Shown here: positions 31,694 through 41,740 of the stretch, in pieces
Numbering within the stretch: position 1 is the stretch's first letter
Layout: each line of letters starts with the position of its first letter
NCBI GenBank assembly: GCA_025504975.1
Contig: JANUWI010000001.1
Location: forward strand, 3,348,001-3,412,000
Reading direction: 5' to 3'
From: Plenodomus lindquistii
Lineage: Eukaryota; Ascomycota; Dothideomycetes; Pleosporales; Leptosphaeriaceae
Length of the DNA: 64,000 nt
The notes under the pieces: generated by a model
Database searches by the model: none
What the model was told of the DNA's origin: nothing
What the model saw: the letters and a program-made list of their open reading frames with translations, nothing else
Made by a program: the position numbers and the translations under genes

Positions 31694-33134
31694 ATGAACG
31701 GCTTTGGGGAGCATAGTGAGGATGCATTTGGGCCGGCGAAGGGGGGCATTGTGTCGAGTTTTGATGCTTTTCGTAAGTCGAACACTTTGATTGCAGAGAG
31801 GAAGAGCGCGGCGGTCCTTTCAGCGGTACTTGCTATCCTTGTTGAAAAGATCACACCTCGGCGACTCCACTCTTGGGCCTCATGCGACACCGTCAACACC
31901 TTGCCAACCCTCATACTGACTGGTTGCACCAGCCAAGACAAAGAAGACGTACCTCGTCCAAGGTCGCAATTCCTCCGCGTGGACAGTCACACTCATCCTG
32001 ACATGTCTCTACCTCTCCTGGTCTGAAATCACACGCTGGTACGCCGGCTCGACGTCGCAAGCCTTCTCCGTCGAGAAGGGCGTGTCCCACGATATGCAAA
32101 TCAACCTCGACATTGTCGTCGCCATGCGCTGCGCCGATTTACACGTCAACATGCAGGACGCCGCCGGTGATCGCACCCTCGCCGGTGATCTCCTGCGCAA
32201 GGATCCCACCAGCTGGAGCCAGTGGACAGGCAAGAACCTCGAGAGGGGTACGCACGAGTTGGGCAAGGCCAAAGAGGATAGCTCGCAGGGTTGGGAGGAG
32301 CTGGGGGATGTGCATGAGCAGTTGGGCAAGGCAAGGAAGAAGAAGTTCAGCAAGACACCGAGGGTCAGGGGCGCAACAGACAGTTGTAGGATCTTTGGCA
32401 GCCTGGACGGCAACAAAGTGCAAGGAGACTTTCACATCACTGCGCGGGGACATGGATACCAAGAGTTTGGAGAACATCTAGACCATTCGAGTAAGTCCCC
32501 TCTACACTCCACCCACCCACCCCCGCCTCAGCCACACAGCCGAGAAAGCAGATTACGTGCGAATAACTGACATCCTCCAGCATTCAACTTCTCCCACGTC
32601 ATCCGCGAATTGTCCTTCGGCCCCTACTACCCCTCCCTAACCAACCCCCTCGACTCCACCATCGCCGTAACCCCCACCCCAAACGACCACTTCTACAAAT
32701 TCCAATACTACCTCTCCATCGTCCCCACAATCTACACAGACGACTCTTCGCTCCTCCCCTTGATTGAGTCTGCGAGCCGCAACCCATCCGACCACCCCGC
32801 CTCAAACATCTTCCACACCGCACACGCCATCAAAACAAACCAGTACGCCGTGACATCCCAGTCGCACACTGTCCCCGAGAACTACGTACCGGGTGTGTTT
32901 GTCAAGTTTGACATCGAGCCCATTATGCTGAGTGTGGTGGAGGAATGGGGCGGATTCTGGAAATTGTTGGTTACGCTAGTGAACGTCATTAGTGGGGTTA
33001 TGGTGGCAGGAAGTTGGGCGTGGCAGATGACGGATTGGGGGATTGAAGTCTTAGGACGCAAGGGCAGGAAGAATCGGGGGTTGGACTTGGGGGTGTTGGG
33101 TACGCCGGCGCAAGAGAAGGCGAGCTGGGAGTAG
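31694..33134 (+). CDS. ERV41: COPII vesicle cargo receptor Erv41 (ERGIC2)
   Basis: Three exons, 31694-31772, 31933-32490 and 32581-33134, give 396 aa. Erv41 pairs with Erv46 and cycles between ER and Golgi, retrieving escaped ER proteins (family knowledge). Visible features: a short cytosolic N-terminus (FDAFPKTKKTYL), a membrane segment at about residues 45-62 (WTVTLILTCLYLSWSEI), and the hallmark luminal start (DIVVAMRCADLHVNMQDAAG). FNFSHVIRELSFGPYYPSL and the late QYAVTSQSH-type strand are typical of the Erv41/Erv46 core. A second membrane segment near the C-terminus (LLVTLVNVISGVMVAGS) is followed by a basic cytosolic tail. The first intron is 160 nt, longer than the others. Length is slightly above that of yeast Erv41. 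Confidence 0.92.
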
Positions 33135-33644
33135 AGTGGAAGACGTGGGTGAGAAGATGGAGCGGAGTGCATTTCTAGGCGTTTTTTTTTTGGGCTGGAG
33201 TGTAGGGATGTTTGGGAAGTGTATTTGATGCGATATTGCGGCTATGTTGGCAATGAAGACTTTCTACTTCAAGGGTGGTGCAGTTGTGTGGACTCTCATC
33301 TTTCGTGCATCATTGCAGTTCGATCCTCTCGGAGATCATCTGTGTCTTCTTCTAACTACCACTTCGTGAACATTCGCTGCTACCTACCGATAGAAAACGG
33401 CCGAACGACAAACACTTCAAGCAACGCTCCTAAGACAACGTGGAAAGTTGTCGTCCCATCTCATTCCCCGCCATCAGTTTGCTAGCCTGAGTCCCCCTTC
33501 ACCGTTTGCCATAGCCCACACCCCATCCTCAAGCTTCTCCGTCTATCTGTCTCACCCCAAAATCTACCACCGTCTTTCTACCACCCCGCTCATCCTCCGA
33601 CACATCACACAGCACATCTCTGCTCAACCCAATCGCACCCGGGC
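33135..33644. other. Intergenic before the RING cluster
   Basis: A 510-nt gap holding the Erv41 3' UTR (with a ten-T run near 33182-33191) and the promoter of the first RING gene. Confidence 0.5.
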
Positions 33645-34721
33645 ATGCCAATCTCGGACCAAACCCACGCCTTCTACCTCCCCGGCTGCGCCCCCGGTCA
33701 ATCTCACCACCGCACAATGTTCCATCGCGGCGCGAACTCAAACTACGCTTCCACCCCCAACTCCGACTCCGACTCCGACTCCGACGCGCTGACCCTCGCC
33801 ATGGCCCGCGTCAATCTATCACCTCACAGCAACAATAACAGCACCAGCACCAGCAACCCCAGACCCACCCCGCAGACCTTTACCACGCCACCCTCCCCCC
33901 CTGCCCTCCGCCCACTCACACAGTCAGAGTTCTACATGACGAGCGTCTCCTCCGTTTCGCGCTTCATACTTGCGACAAGCTCGCCGCCACTCACGTGCAG
34001 TATCTGTCTTGAAGCGCTCGATGGCGAGTTGGTGGCTGTGCGATTGCTTGCGTGTGCGCATGTGTTTCATGCGCTGTGTATTGGGGAGTGGTTTGATAGT
34101 AGTGCGCCGAGAGATGGGGTGGTGGGCGGGAGGTGTCCGTTGTGTAGGTGTGTGTTGTATGTTCCTGATTTGTTGAGCGGGGTGAGGGGAGATTGGGAGG
34201 ATGGTGAGGATGAGGATGAGGATGAGGATGAGGACGATGATGAGGACGAGGAGGACGAGGAGGAGTATTATGAAGAAGATGGTGAGTTGTTCGGTATAGG
34301 TGTGTACGACGACAACGACAACGACAACAACGAAGACGATGACGAATCCAACAACGAACCACCCATTCCCGTCCATCGATCAAGAGAAGAAGAGTTCCTC
34401 GCCTGGCTCGAACCAAGACTTTCAGAAAAATTTAGAAACGGTCCTCAAGCCCTGCGCGTGAATATGCCTGGCCCCTTCACTTCAGCTCTGTCAGAGCGCT
34501 CCGTCTTTGCTCCGCCAGAACGCTCAATCTTCGACTCTTCTCAAGATACTCAGGATCTGGATATGAGTAGTAGTAGTAGTGCAGACATAACGCAGCGCTT
34601 CTTGGCACAGCAGCGGGGAGAGCTGGCGCGGTGTTGGGTAGCGCGGCACGGTCGTTCGGTAACAGAGGAGGAAGAGGTACCCTGCATGCCTTCGAGACCA
34701 GGGGGGTGTTGGTTTGGGTAG
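33645..34721 (+). CDS. RING-H2 protein with long acidic tract (first of tandem trio)
   Basis: An intronless frame of 358 aa. MFHRGANSNY at 33717 is an alternative start. A Ser-Asp repeat (SDSDSDSD) and Ser/Asn/Thr-rich region lead to SQSEFY-like QSEFYMTSVS and then the RING at residues 118-167: CSIC, CAHVFHALC and CPLC give the C3H2C3 zinc pattern of RING-H2 ubiquitin ligases. The gap before the last Cys pair is long (18 residues). Residues 184-235 are almost purely Asp/Glu with Asn, encoded by GATGAGGAC-type repeats; this could be a nucleic-acid-mimicking or histone-binding tract (inference). The C-terminus is charged with no known domain. It is the most diverged of three RING genes in a row on the same strand. 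Confidence 0.85.
   Translation: MPISDQTHAFYLPGCAPGQSHHRTMFHRGANSNYASTPNSDSDSDSDALTLAMARVNLSPHSNNNSTSTSNPRPTPQTFTTPPSPPALRPLTQSEFYMTSVSSVSRFILATSSPPLTCSICLEALDGELVAVRLLACAHVFHALCIGEWFDSSAPRDGVVGGRCPLCRCVLYVPDLLSGVRGDWEDGEDEDEDEDEDDDEDEEDEEEYYEEDGELFGIGVYDDNDNDNNEDDDESNNEPPIPVHRSREEEFLAWLEPRLSEKFRNGPQALRVNMPGPFTSALSERSVFAPPERSIFDSSQDTQDLDMSSSSSADITQRFLAQQRGELARCWVARHGRSVTEEEEVPCMPSRPGGCWFG
34195..34336 (+). repeat. Coding GAT/GAG/GAC trinucleotide tract
   Basis: Runs of GAGGAT, GAGGAC and GACAAC units encode the Asp/Glu/Asn tract of the first RING protein. Such tracts vary in length between strains. Confidence 0.7.
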
Positions 34722-35041
34722 GTGGTTGAGTCTGATGAATAGTTTGAGGAGCTTGGGAGGTGTTGTGAGACATTGTGTGCTCATCTCAGAAGATACATGG
34801 GGGAACAATTATAATAACAGTGTCAAAATATAGCATGTTTACGATACACTGCAATGATTTTGTCTGTATATAAGCACCACTGCATCATGCTCCTAATGAT
34901 TGTACAACAACCACAATCTTCGCATACCCATACAGCACAACGTTTTCGTACACACGCACACTCGTCGCGTTTACAAACAAAACGATCAGAGTCTTCAAGT
35001 CGATATATCTAACACGGCTTCACACACACCTCAACAGCATT
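34722..35041. other. Intergenic with TATA box
   Basis: A 320-nt spacer between the first and second RING genes. TATATAAG at 34867-34874, 168 nt before the ATG at 35042, looks like a TATA box, followed by an AC-rich leader. Confidence 0.5.
34867..34874 (+). promoter_or_regulatory. TATA box of the second RING gene
   Basis: TATATAAG lies 168 nt upstream of the ATG at 35042 in an AC-rich leader. Confidence 0.45.
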
Positions 35042-36064
35042 ATGTCTTCTCCAACATCGAACCAAGGTCAAGGCCAGGTGCCTGACTCTCCAATTCGCTC
35101 CGCCGTTTCTGCGCCCACTCTTCGCTCACAAGCCGAGTTTTTCATGACGGGTATCACGCCCCTTGCAGCTCAACCAGAGGAGGATTGTCCCATCTGTCAC
35201 AAGCCACTTGAAGAAGACGCCATCCAAATCGTAGCTTGCAAACATATATACCACACCACATGTCTACTTCCGTGGTCGGATAACCGCTCAAACGAGTGTC
35301 CATATTGTCGCTTGAAGCTTTTCGGAGCTCCAAGACCCCAGCCTCATCATGGACTTGTTCTAATGCCTCGCATGCCTACTCCGGAGCCCTTTCGACCGCC
35401 GCCTCCTTCCCTGCCAGCAAACCAGTGGCAAGCCGTCTTCTCTCAGGGCCAGGCTCAAGCTATCGATACTCTCCGCCGTGCATCACTCCGCCACTCAGAT
35501 CCTGCGGCCACAGATCCCATCTGGCACGCTACTCTCCGATCGACCACGGAATTCCAATATCGAGCCGAGTTCTGGGCCGAGCAATACGGCCACCTCAGCT
35601 CAGACGAGCGTTCCGCCCGTATCGCCGCCGACATTCGTGCCGGAGTATCTCACGGCGTGCAAAACTTCTACCGGCCTGGACAGAAATACGTGCGTTTTCG
35701 TATGTTGGAACATCGCCTCCGGGCTGCAAACGAATGCATATCTGATGCACACGCTCTTGTTGCTGAGGCCCAGGCTCGTGTCGACTATCTTTGGGAGATA
35801 GATGATGTCGCTGCTGCACGTGTTCGTGTTGCTGAGGCTGAGGTTGTTTTGGCTGACGCACAGGCTTGTAGAGAACGTCGCTTTCGGCGCATGAATCGGT
35901 GGCTTGCTGGTGAAGGTGATGAGGTTGATACTCCACCTAATGAGATTTCTGATCCTTTGGCTGTGGGCGATGGGCTTAGGTTGTCTTCTAATGATGGATC
36001 ACATCTTCATATGCATCTTCCTCTTGAGACACCGCGGTGCACTCGTCGTTATCGTCCGTCTTGA
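35042..36064 (+). CDS. RING-H2 protein (second of tandem trio)
   Basis: An intronless frame of 340 aa. The N-terminus carries LRSQAEFFMTGITPLAAQPE, a block shared almost exactly with the next gene. It runs into a C3H2C3 RING: C49 and C52 (CPIC), C66, H68, H71 and C74 (CKHIYHTTC), C86 and C89 (CPYC). RING-H2 domains recruit E2 enzymes for ubiquitin transfer. Downstream, FQYRAEFWAEQYG and a later GVQNFYRPG motif match positions in the third RING protein. A long Ala/Glu/Arg helix follows (AANECISDAHALVAEAQARV, then AAARVRVAEAEVVLADAQ), likely a coiled coil. No membrane segment. Target unknown. Confidence 0.87.
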   Translation: MSSPTSNQGQGQVPDSPIRSAVSAPTLRSQAEFFMTGITPLAAQPEEDCPICHKPLEEDAIQIVACKHIYHTTCLLPWSDNRSNECPYCRLKLFGAPRPQPHHGLVLMPRMPTPEPFRPPPPSLPANQWQAVFSQGQAQAIDTLRRASLRHSDPAATDPIWHATLRSTTEFQYRAEFWAEQYGHLSSDERSARIAADIRAGVSHGVQNFYRPGQKYVRFRMLEHRLRAANECISDAHALVAEAQARVDYLWEIDDVAAARVRVAEAEVVLADAQACRERRFRRMNRWLAGEGDEVDTPPNEISDPLAVGDGLRLSSNDGSHLHMHLPLETPRCTRRYRPS

Positions 36065-36571
36065 GTCTGATCCTGAGATCATTGAAGGGATCTGATCTAA
36101 GTGCCGCATTCAAGCGGCTTTGGTTTCTCGCGCGCTGAACCCTCGCTTTAAGTAGTAGCTCGCGTAATACCTTTGGCAACTGTCTCCGAACTTCTCTTTT
36201 CTCTATATTGGAGGCTCTAGCTAGGTAGGATTTATGTTGAAATTCCACTCATGTCATCTCTAACTTCTATATCGTGCCCTTTCCACCTTTTTGTGACGTC
36301 TCACCCCTAACTTGCGCGCAGTGCTTCTTTCATCGATGTTAACCACGGTGCACGGGACTCGCATTTCACACCGATGCACTTTTTCATACATACTAAGAGG
36401 TGGTCCCTGCATTGCCTCAATACAGAGCAAACGCACTTCTTACCATATGAGGCCTGGTAGATCCTCTCAATGACCTCAATTGTTCTCTCTCGCCCACAAC
36501 ACACCACATACTACTACCACACTACCACATCACACGCCTGCAATCGCACTCAAACGCGCGCTGGCACAGAG
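36065..36571. other. Intergenic between RING genes
   Basis: A 507-nt spacer. The frame of the third RING gene is open from an ATG at 36470, but the sequence up to 36571 is His/Thr/Tyr-rich and is treated as leader. Confidence 0.45.
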
Positions 36572-37576
36572 ATGTCAACACCTCCATCTCAGGGCCCGAG
36601 GATGGATCCTTCAAACACCTGCACTCGATTTCCTCCGGTATCAACGTCGCCGCCGCGTGGCCCACGTCTTCTCTTCAGCTCTCCCACGCTCTCTCCCGTA
36701 CTTCCCGCCACCCCAGTCCTCGCCGCCATGTCTTCTCCATCTCTACGCTCACAAGGCGAGTTCTTCATGGCTGGTATTACGCCCGTCGCCGCGCAACCAG
36801 AGGAAGACTGCCCGATCTGCATGGAGCCACTGGCAGAAGACAGCGTCCAGGTCGTCGCATGTCGCCACACCTTCCACACCACCTGCCTTCACCCGTGGCT
36901 CAACTCGAGCGGCGCCAGGAGTCGGACTTGTCCCTGCTGCCGACGTGAGCTGTTCCGAGGCCCATCTGTTGATCCAAGGGTCTCTGCCGAACTTGACTTG
37001 CAGCTTCGGATTGAATATATCCGGGCGCGTGTGCGGGAAATTATCGAGACAGGCCGGATTGAGGAGCAGGCCCTCGAGGATAGGCGTCGTCAAATGGCCA
37101 TGCATCAGCTCAATGGATCTGCACAGTTCCAATATTCAACAGAAGGTCTAGCTCCAATCCAAGCTGCAGCCCGCCCAGTCCGCCCAGAGCGAGTTACGGG
37201 AGCTGAACTCCGTCAAGCTCGTGAACGAGCGCGCGCCGCGGGGGAGGTGTTTGATTTGGATCGATTTCTGAGACAGCACTACGGGGAGCGGGACTCTGTG
37301 CCTTCGATGCCTCGTGACGTCCAAGAGCGCAGGACTAATGGCCTGGGTCGCTTTTACCGCGCGATGCGAAGGGATGCACGAACTAGGCCAGTCGAGAACA
37401 GGGCGCGTGTTACCCCCGAGAGCGATCTCGAGAGGTTCCGACAGGCCATTGCTAGGCAACGTGCTGGATCTGATCAAATTGTTCAGAGAGAACAAGCTCT
37501 TGCCCACGACACGTCGCGTCGCGTTGCCCGTCAATATGGTCTCCACCCTCGTCAACAGAATCAGCCTCCTTCATGA
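36572..37576 (+). CDS. RING-H2 protein (third of tandem trio)
   Basis: An intronless frame; the ATG at 36572 (MSTPPSQGPRMDPSN) gives 334 aa, with an upstream ATG at 36470 as an alternative. A Pro/Ser-rich N-terminus leads to LRSQGEFFMAGITPVAAQPE and a C3H2C3 RING with C80/C83 (CPIC), C97-H99-H102-C105 (CRHTFHTTC) and C120/C123 (CPCC). After it comes a Glu/Arg-rich helix (RIEYIRARVREIIETGRIEE), FQYSTEG, FLRQHYGERD and GLGRFYRAM. These are the same motifs, in the same order, as in the second RING protein. The C-terminus is basic and Arg/Gln-rich. The pair clearly arose by tandem duplication and then diverged. Ubiquitin ligase activity is inferred from the intact RING. Confidence 0.87.
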   Translation: MSTPPSQGPRMDPSNTCTRFPPVSTSPPRGPRLLFSSPTLSPVLPATPVLAAMSSPSLRSQGEFFMAGITPVAAQPEEDCPICMEPLAEDSVQVVACRHTFHTTCLHPWLNSSGARSRTCPCCRRELFRGPSVDPRVSAELDLQLRIEYIRARVREIIETGRIEEQALEDRRRQMAMHQLNGSAQFQYSTEGLAPIQAAARPVRPERVTGAELRQARERARAAGEVFDLDRFLRQHYGERDSVPSMPRDVQERRTNGLGRFYRAMRRDARTRPVENRARVTPESDLERFRQAIARQRAGSDQIVQREQALAHDTSRRVARQYGLHPRQQNQPPS

Positions 37577-38128
37577 GGTACCGAAAGCGGTGCCGAATAT
37601 TGTTACTTGATGCAGGGCCCATGCATCTTCGGAGAGCGGAGAGCCTGTTGAGCGTCGTCTGCCTCCGACATCGCCGTCTCCTTCCGAGTTCGCTGTCATC
37701 TCTTCCTTTCTCAATATTCGCTAGAAGACATATGTCCTTTCCCGAACTTCTCTCTTTGTTCAAGTGTTCATGTGTTTTACTCAGCACATCTGAAGATAAT
37801 GTTCTGTTCAATGGTACCTTGTCCGGGAATGAGATAGGACTGAGTGCTGCATCCGTAGAATTAATGAATATACTTGTTGTCTTCAACAAACAGTCGTTCG
37901 GTTCGCGAGATGTGCAAATCAATCAAACCGCCGTGCATACATTGTGAGGAGATTGAGATCCAAGTCAAAGACCCTGCGGGCCTACCCAACGGCCACTAAG
38001 TTTGACCCTTACCCTATCTAGTCTAGCTAAATCTCTGGGCTTCCCTCCGCATAGCACGCGTCGCGTTGCAGTAACTTTCATTCCTTTTCTCGTAGAGTTG
38101 GTATTCTTTCCCATCTGATGATACAACC
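37577..38128. other. Intergenic, no gene seen
   Basis: A 552-nt gap between the third RING gene and the kinase gene; nothing recognised besides presumed promoter sequence. Confidence 0.5.
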
Positions 38129-39585
38129 ATGCCAAAAACACACCCATGGATGATCGAAAGTGATAAGCCCTCCTATCAAGTCCTGAAATGGATAGGGGGC
38201 GGAGGCTTCGGGCAGGTATTTAAGGTTATCCGAAATGGCCAGGTATGGTGTCCGAAAGCTTGGAGGATGTTTGACCCGCTGATTAGTGTGAGGTGGTTGC
38301 GTGCAAGCAAGTGCATGTTGCGGATGCAGAAACAGCGCTCGACGAGTACGATCACATGAGATCGCTACGGGGTGTGCCGCATATTGCTACTCTGCACGAT
38401 GGTTTGGAGTACAATAGACGAACAGAGACGTTGTCATTCTTCATGGACTACTACAAAGGCAAGGATCTTGACAGACAGATTCAGATGCTCAGGGGCGCAG
38501 CGTGAGTCCGGTATTCAAATCGATAGTTCCAAGATAAGATGCTGACATACTGCAGGGAGAAGTTCTCAGAAAGTCAAATTGTTGAGATAGGCTTCCAGAT
38601 TGCAGAAGCTCTTGAGTTCTGCCATAGCAGAAACATCCTACATCAAGATATGAAGCCCATGAACGGTAGATTATCCATCTTATCGTGTAGGACACGGCTG
38701 ACGGATTCTAGTCTTGCTTCGTGAGTCTTGGAACCCGATAACTCAGCGTGATGTTCCAGATCTGTACCTCGCAGATTTTGGCATAGCAAGTTACGTTCAG
38801 ACTCTCGGCACGCGCATCACAGCCCAGAGAGGCACACCAGGCTACGAAGCGCCCGTAAGTAGAGCAGGATTCAGGAGATGGCTTGAACTGACGCGACCAT
38901 GCAGGAGATCCGAGGACAGGGCTATGAGGCAGCATTTTCACAGAAGTCTGATATCTATGCATTTGGTTGCGTCCTCCATCGCTTGTGTACACTAGAGCAA
39001 CACGGCATCCTCGACGATGTGAAGCCCTGCGATATTTCGGCAGACTATTCTATGGAATTACTGGGCTTGATCAGCTCGATGCTTAGCGCCGATCGCGATG
39101 AGCGACCCACTGCTACCAACGCCAGGGAACAGTTCGCAGCAATTGGTATGCGAATGTTTACAGCAGATTCATTGCACTGCCTCGAGTGTCATGAGACATT
39201 TCCATCTCGCAATCAACTCACAAAGCATCTAAAGATAACACGGCACAAGCGTCCAAGCATGAAAACCCAGGCAAACAATGGGCTCAATGGCGTTACCACG
39301 CATGAGACCGGCGGACTAAAGATCCGTGGCGTAGCTGAAGCCCCGACGAAAGTTCACTATGAAGAGAGCACTTTAGAAGTTGTTGATCCCTCTCCGTGTG
39401 TCGTTTGTATGCGGTATTTCAACAGCAAGAAGCATTTCTTCGGACACATACACGGCGCTAATCACTATCGAGGGCCAAAGCAAGTGGCTAAGCGGCGTGC
39501 GGAGAATAGGCTGAGTCTCGACGTAGAGCGTCGGGACAAACGATTCGGGAACTGGGCGCAGAAGGATCTGGATAGGCACGATTGA
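38129..39585 (+). CDS. Protein kinase fused to two C2H2 zinc fingers
   Basis: Five exons, 38129-38242, 38293-38501, 38556-38665, 38712-38854 and 38905-39585, give 418 aa in continuous phase. The kinase domain fills residues 15 to about 270: Gly-rich loop (GGGGFGQVF), VVACK with Lys43, catalytic loop HQDMKPMN (Asp139, Lys141, Asn144), DFG at 166-168 and GTPGYEAPE. All residues needed for catalysis are present; HRD is HQD. Two zinc fingers follow, each C-x2-C-x12-H-x5-H: Cys284/287 with His300/306 (CLECHETFPSRNQLTKH) and Cys357/360 with His373/379 (CVVCMRYFNSKKHFFGH). The long His spacing resembles U1/JAZ-type fingers that bind RNA or DNA. The C-terminus is basic. Kinase and fingers share exon 5, so no join error is needed to fuse them. 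Confidence 0.88.
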
Positions 39586-40156
39586 ACGATGAATTTGCCG
39601 CTCTCTTTGACGCATCCAGCTCAAGGACATTGATTGTCGTTGGGATCACAATACAGCGTGAGAGTGACAGTTGTAGAGCGGGGACTGTTGCCCATGTCTT
39701 GGTACAGTGTAGAGTATACAGCATCAATTTGGGGCCACTGCTAACACGGGTTGGTGCTTCATAAAGGCTATAATGTGGGACAGTGTGGCCGCCAGAATGT
39801 TCACTGCCATCTCGGGATGAAGCATTACATCCATCTGGGTAGATGATAATGCATTCCACGACATGAGAACACTCGTATCCATTAGGTCTTCAACCTCAGT
39901 AACGGCAGCCTCCGGTGATGGCATAACATACCTGGCACTTGACAGCAGCTCGCACAGCTTCCCTGTCGCGCTCTCAATGTATTATGGTGTACACAGCAGC
40001 AAGAGTCACCTGGATCTGTTGAGCATGATAGACCAGAGAGCAAGTGAACACAATACACGTAGTGTGACGGTGCGTCAGATTGCACTATCTATCCTGTAGG
40101 TACCCAAAACCATCTCGCAATCTTGTCTGACCTGCTTGACACTGGTCGCGACGCAG
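39586..40156. other. Intergenic, convergent 3' ends
   Basis: A 571-nt gap between the convergent kinase and coiled-coil genes. Short frames on both strands have no motifs. Confidence 0.5.
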
Positions 40157-40786
40157 CTAGAATGTCGCGCGCAAGTCTCCCTCTTCGCCAATGGCGCGCT
40201 CCCTGCCTCTCGGTATACGCTTCCTCTTCTTGTTCCTCCTGCCCTCTTCTTCTTCGCCGCCTTCTTCTTCCATCTCCTCATCCTTGGCTCCATTGCCCTC
40301 CAGATTCAGGGCCTTGATGCCACTCTTCACCTCCGCCACCTGGACTTTGGTCTGCACAGCCAACGCAGGTTGCGTTTGTTCTGGCTCCGGAGGTCCCATC
40401 TTCAATTGCGCCATCGCGGCCTCCATAGCCTTGATCTCCGCGTCCTTGGTCTTGAGCATTGCATCGTATGCGGATTTTGCCTGACTAAGGGCGGTTTTGT
40501 AACGGTTGTTGAGCTTTTAGTATGCGATGGTCTGTTCGCTCAACTCTCGAGCGGCGTCGAAATTCTGGACGTTCTTGTTGTACTCTTCATTGTAGAGTTC
40601 TCGGTAGTCGTCCGCTTCCTGCTTGTTAATTGCATTCTCAGCAACAACATCATCCAGCCTTGCGTACGCCTCTTCGGCTTCCTCATTGGCGAGCTTCAGT
40701 TGCAGCTCGAGCTCCTCGATCCTCCTCCGGCTAGCGGTGTCGGGTGAATCAAGCATATCGTTTTCGCCGAGTGCGAAACCGGGCAT
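40157..40786 (-). CDS. Coiled-coil protein gene interrupted by an in-frame stop
   Basis: From the ATG at 40786 (MPGFALGENDML) the frame encodes a continuous coiled coil (RRIEELELQLKLANEEAEEA, LDDVVAENAINKQEADDYRE) to SEQTIAY, where TAA at 40519-40517 ends it after 89 residues. The same frame then continues for 120 more codons in coiled-coil character (KLNNRYKTALSQAKSAYDAM, EIKAMEAAMAQLKMG), closing with an acidic run and a basic Lys/Arg end (GRRNKKRKRIPRGRER). One base change (GAA, CAA or AAA to TAA) would explain the break. I see no intron spanning it. It may be a recent pseudogene, a sequence error or a readthrough case. Another in-frame ATG at 40906 exists but precedes unlike sequence. No family recognised. 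Confidence 0.55.
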
Positions 40787-41740
40787 TATGTACTTGGTGT
40801 TGATGGAGCCCCGGTGTCTTGAAGTTCTGTGTAGAATGTGGTCGTGTGAGTGGGTTTGGAGCGTCTGTGGTGGAGAGATACGCGTCCGTCGAGGTGACAC
40901 CGCCATCGCTCATTCTAGCAATGTGCAAACGCTCTTCAGGTACGTTAGTGGAGAATAAAAGTGACCATACTTGAAGCACTCGGTCTCTGACCAATAGCAG
41001 ACAGGCACCATTTCGAGCATCTTTGCCAATTACGCCCGTTTGCTCACTCAATCGCCAGCGAACACTTCGAGATGTACCTCTGCATGGTCGGACCCAGCGA
41101 TAGTAGTAGCGTCATGTCAAGGGATATTTTTCCGCTCATGTAGAATGGGATATGTTCAGGTCTTGATACGCTGCTAGAGTACATTGCTGGGACTTTGTCT
41201 GCATTCTGCGATGAGCTGTCAGATATCGAGGGCGAACAGGACTTAGGAAAAAGGGTGCATGCGACTGAGATGGTTGACGCCATCTTTAACTCTCCACAAA
41301 GCCGAACTGGCCGTCAGGCATCTACCCTCTCGACGAGGGTGTTATGCCCCTTCTGAATACGTTATGACATGTTGTGAGAATGATTCGGGGGTGATAAGCT
41401 GGCTATCGATCGCATCATATGCGCTAAAAATTCATAGACACCCTTTGCACTGGTATATTGCAACCAGCCTCACTTCATGGCAAAGTTCCACGCTATAGTT
41501 CTGCGCATCGCAATAGGAGACAATCTCAGTTGACCGCCCTTTGACCGCCGTTCGACCGCTCTTCTTCCGGACTGCCAAGCTTTGACAGTCCATTCGCTCT
41601 TGCCAATTCTGAGGAGGACCCTGCATCACCACAAATGCGTTCTTCTCTCACTCTCTTCGAGATGCCTTTCCTCTTCACTGTCTTTCCACAACAGCGTCGT
41701 TCAAACGCTGCAGCGCATTCATCTGCGGTCATTGGCAGTC
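40787..41740. other. Divergent intergenic region
   Basis: About 950 nt between the divergent coiled-coil and orphan genes; presumed promoters, no other feature seen. Confidence 0.5.
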
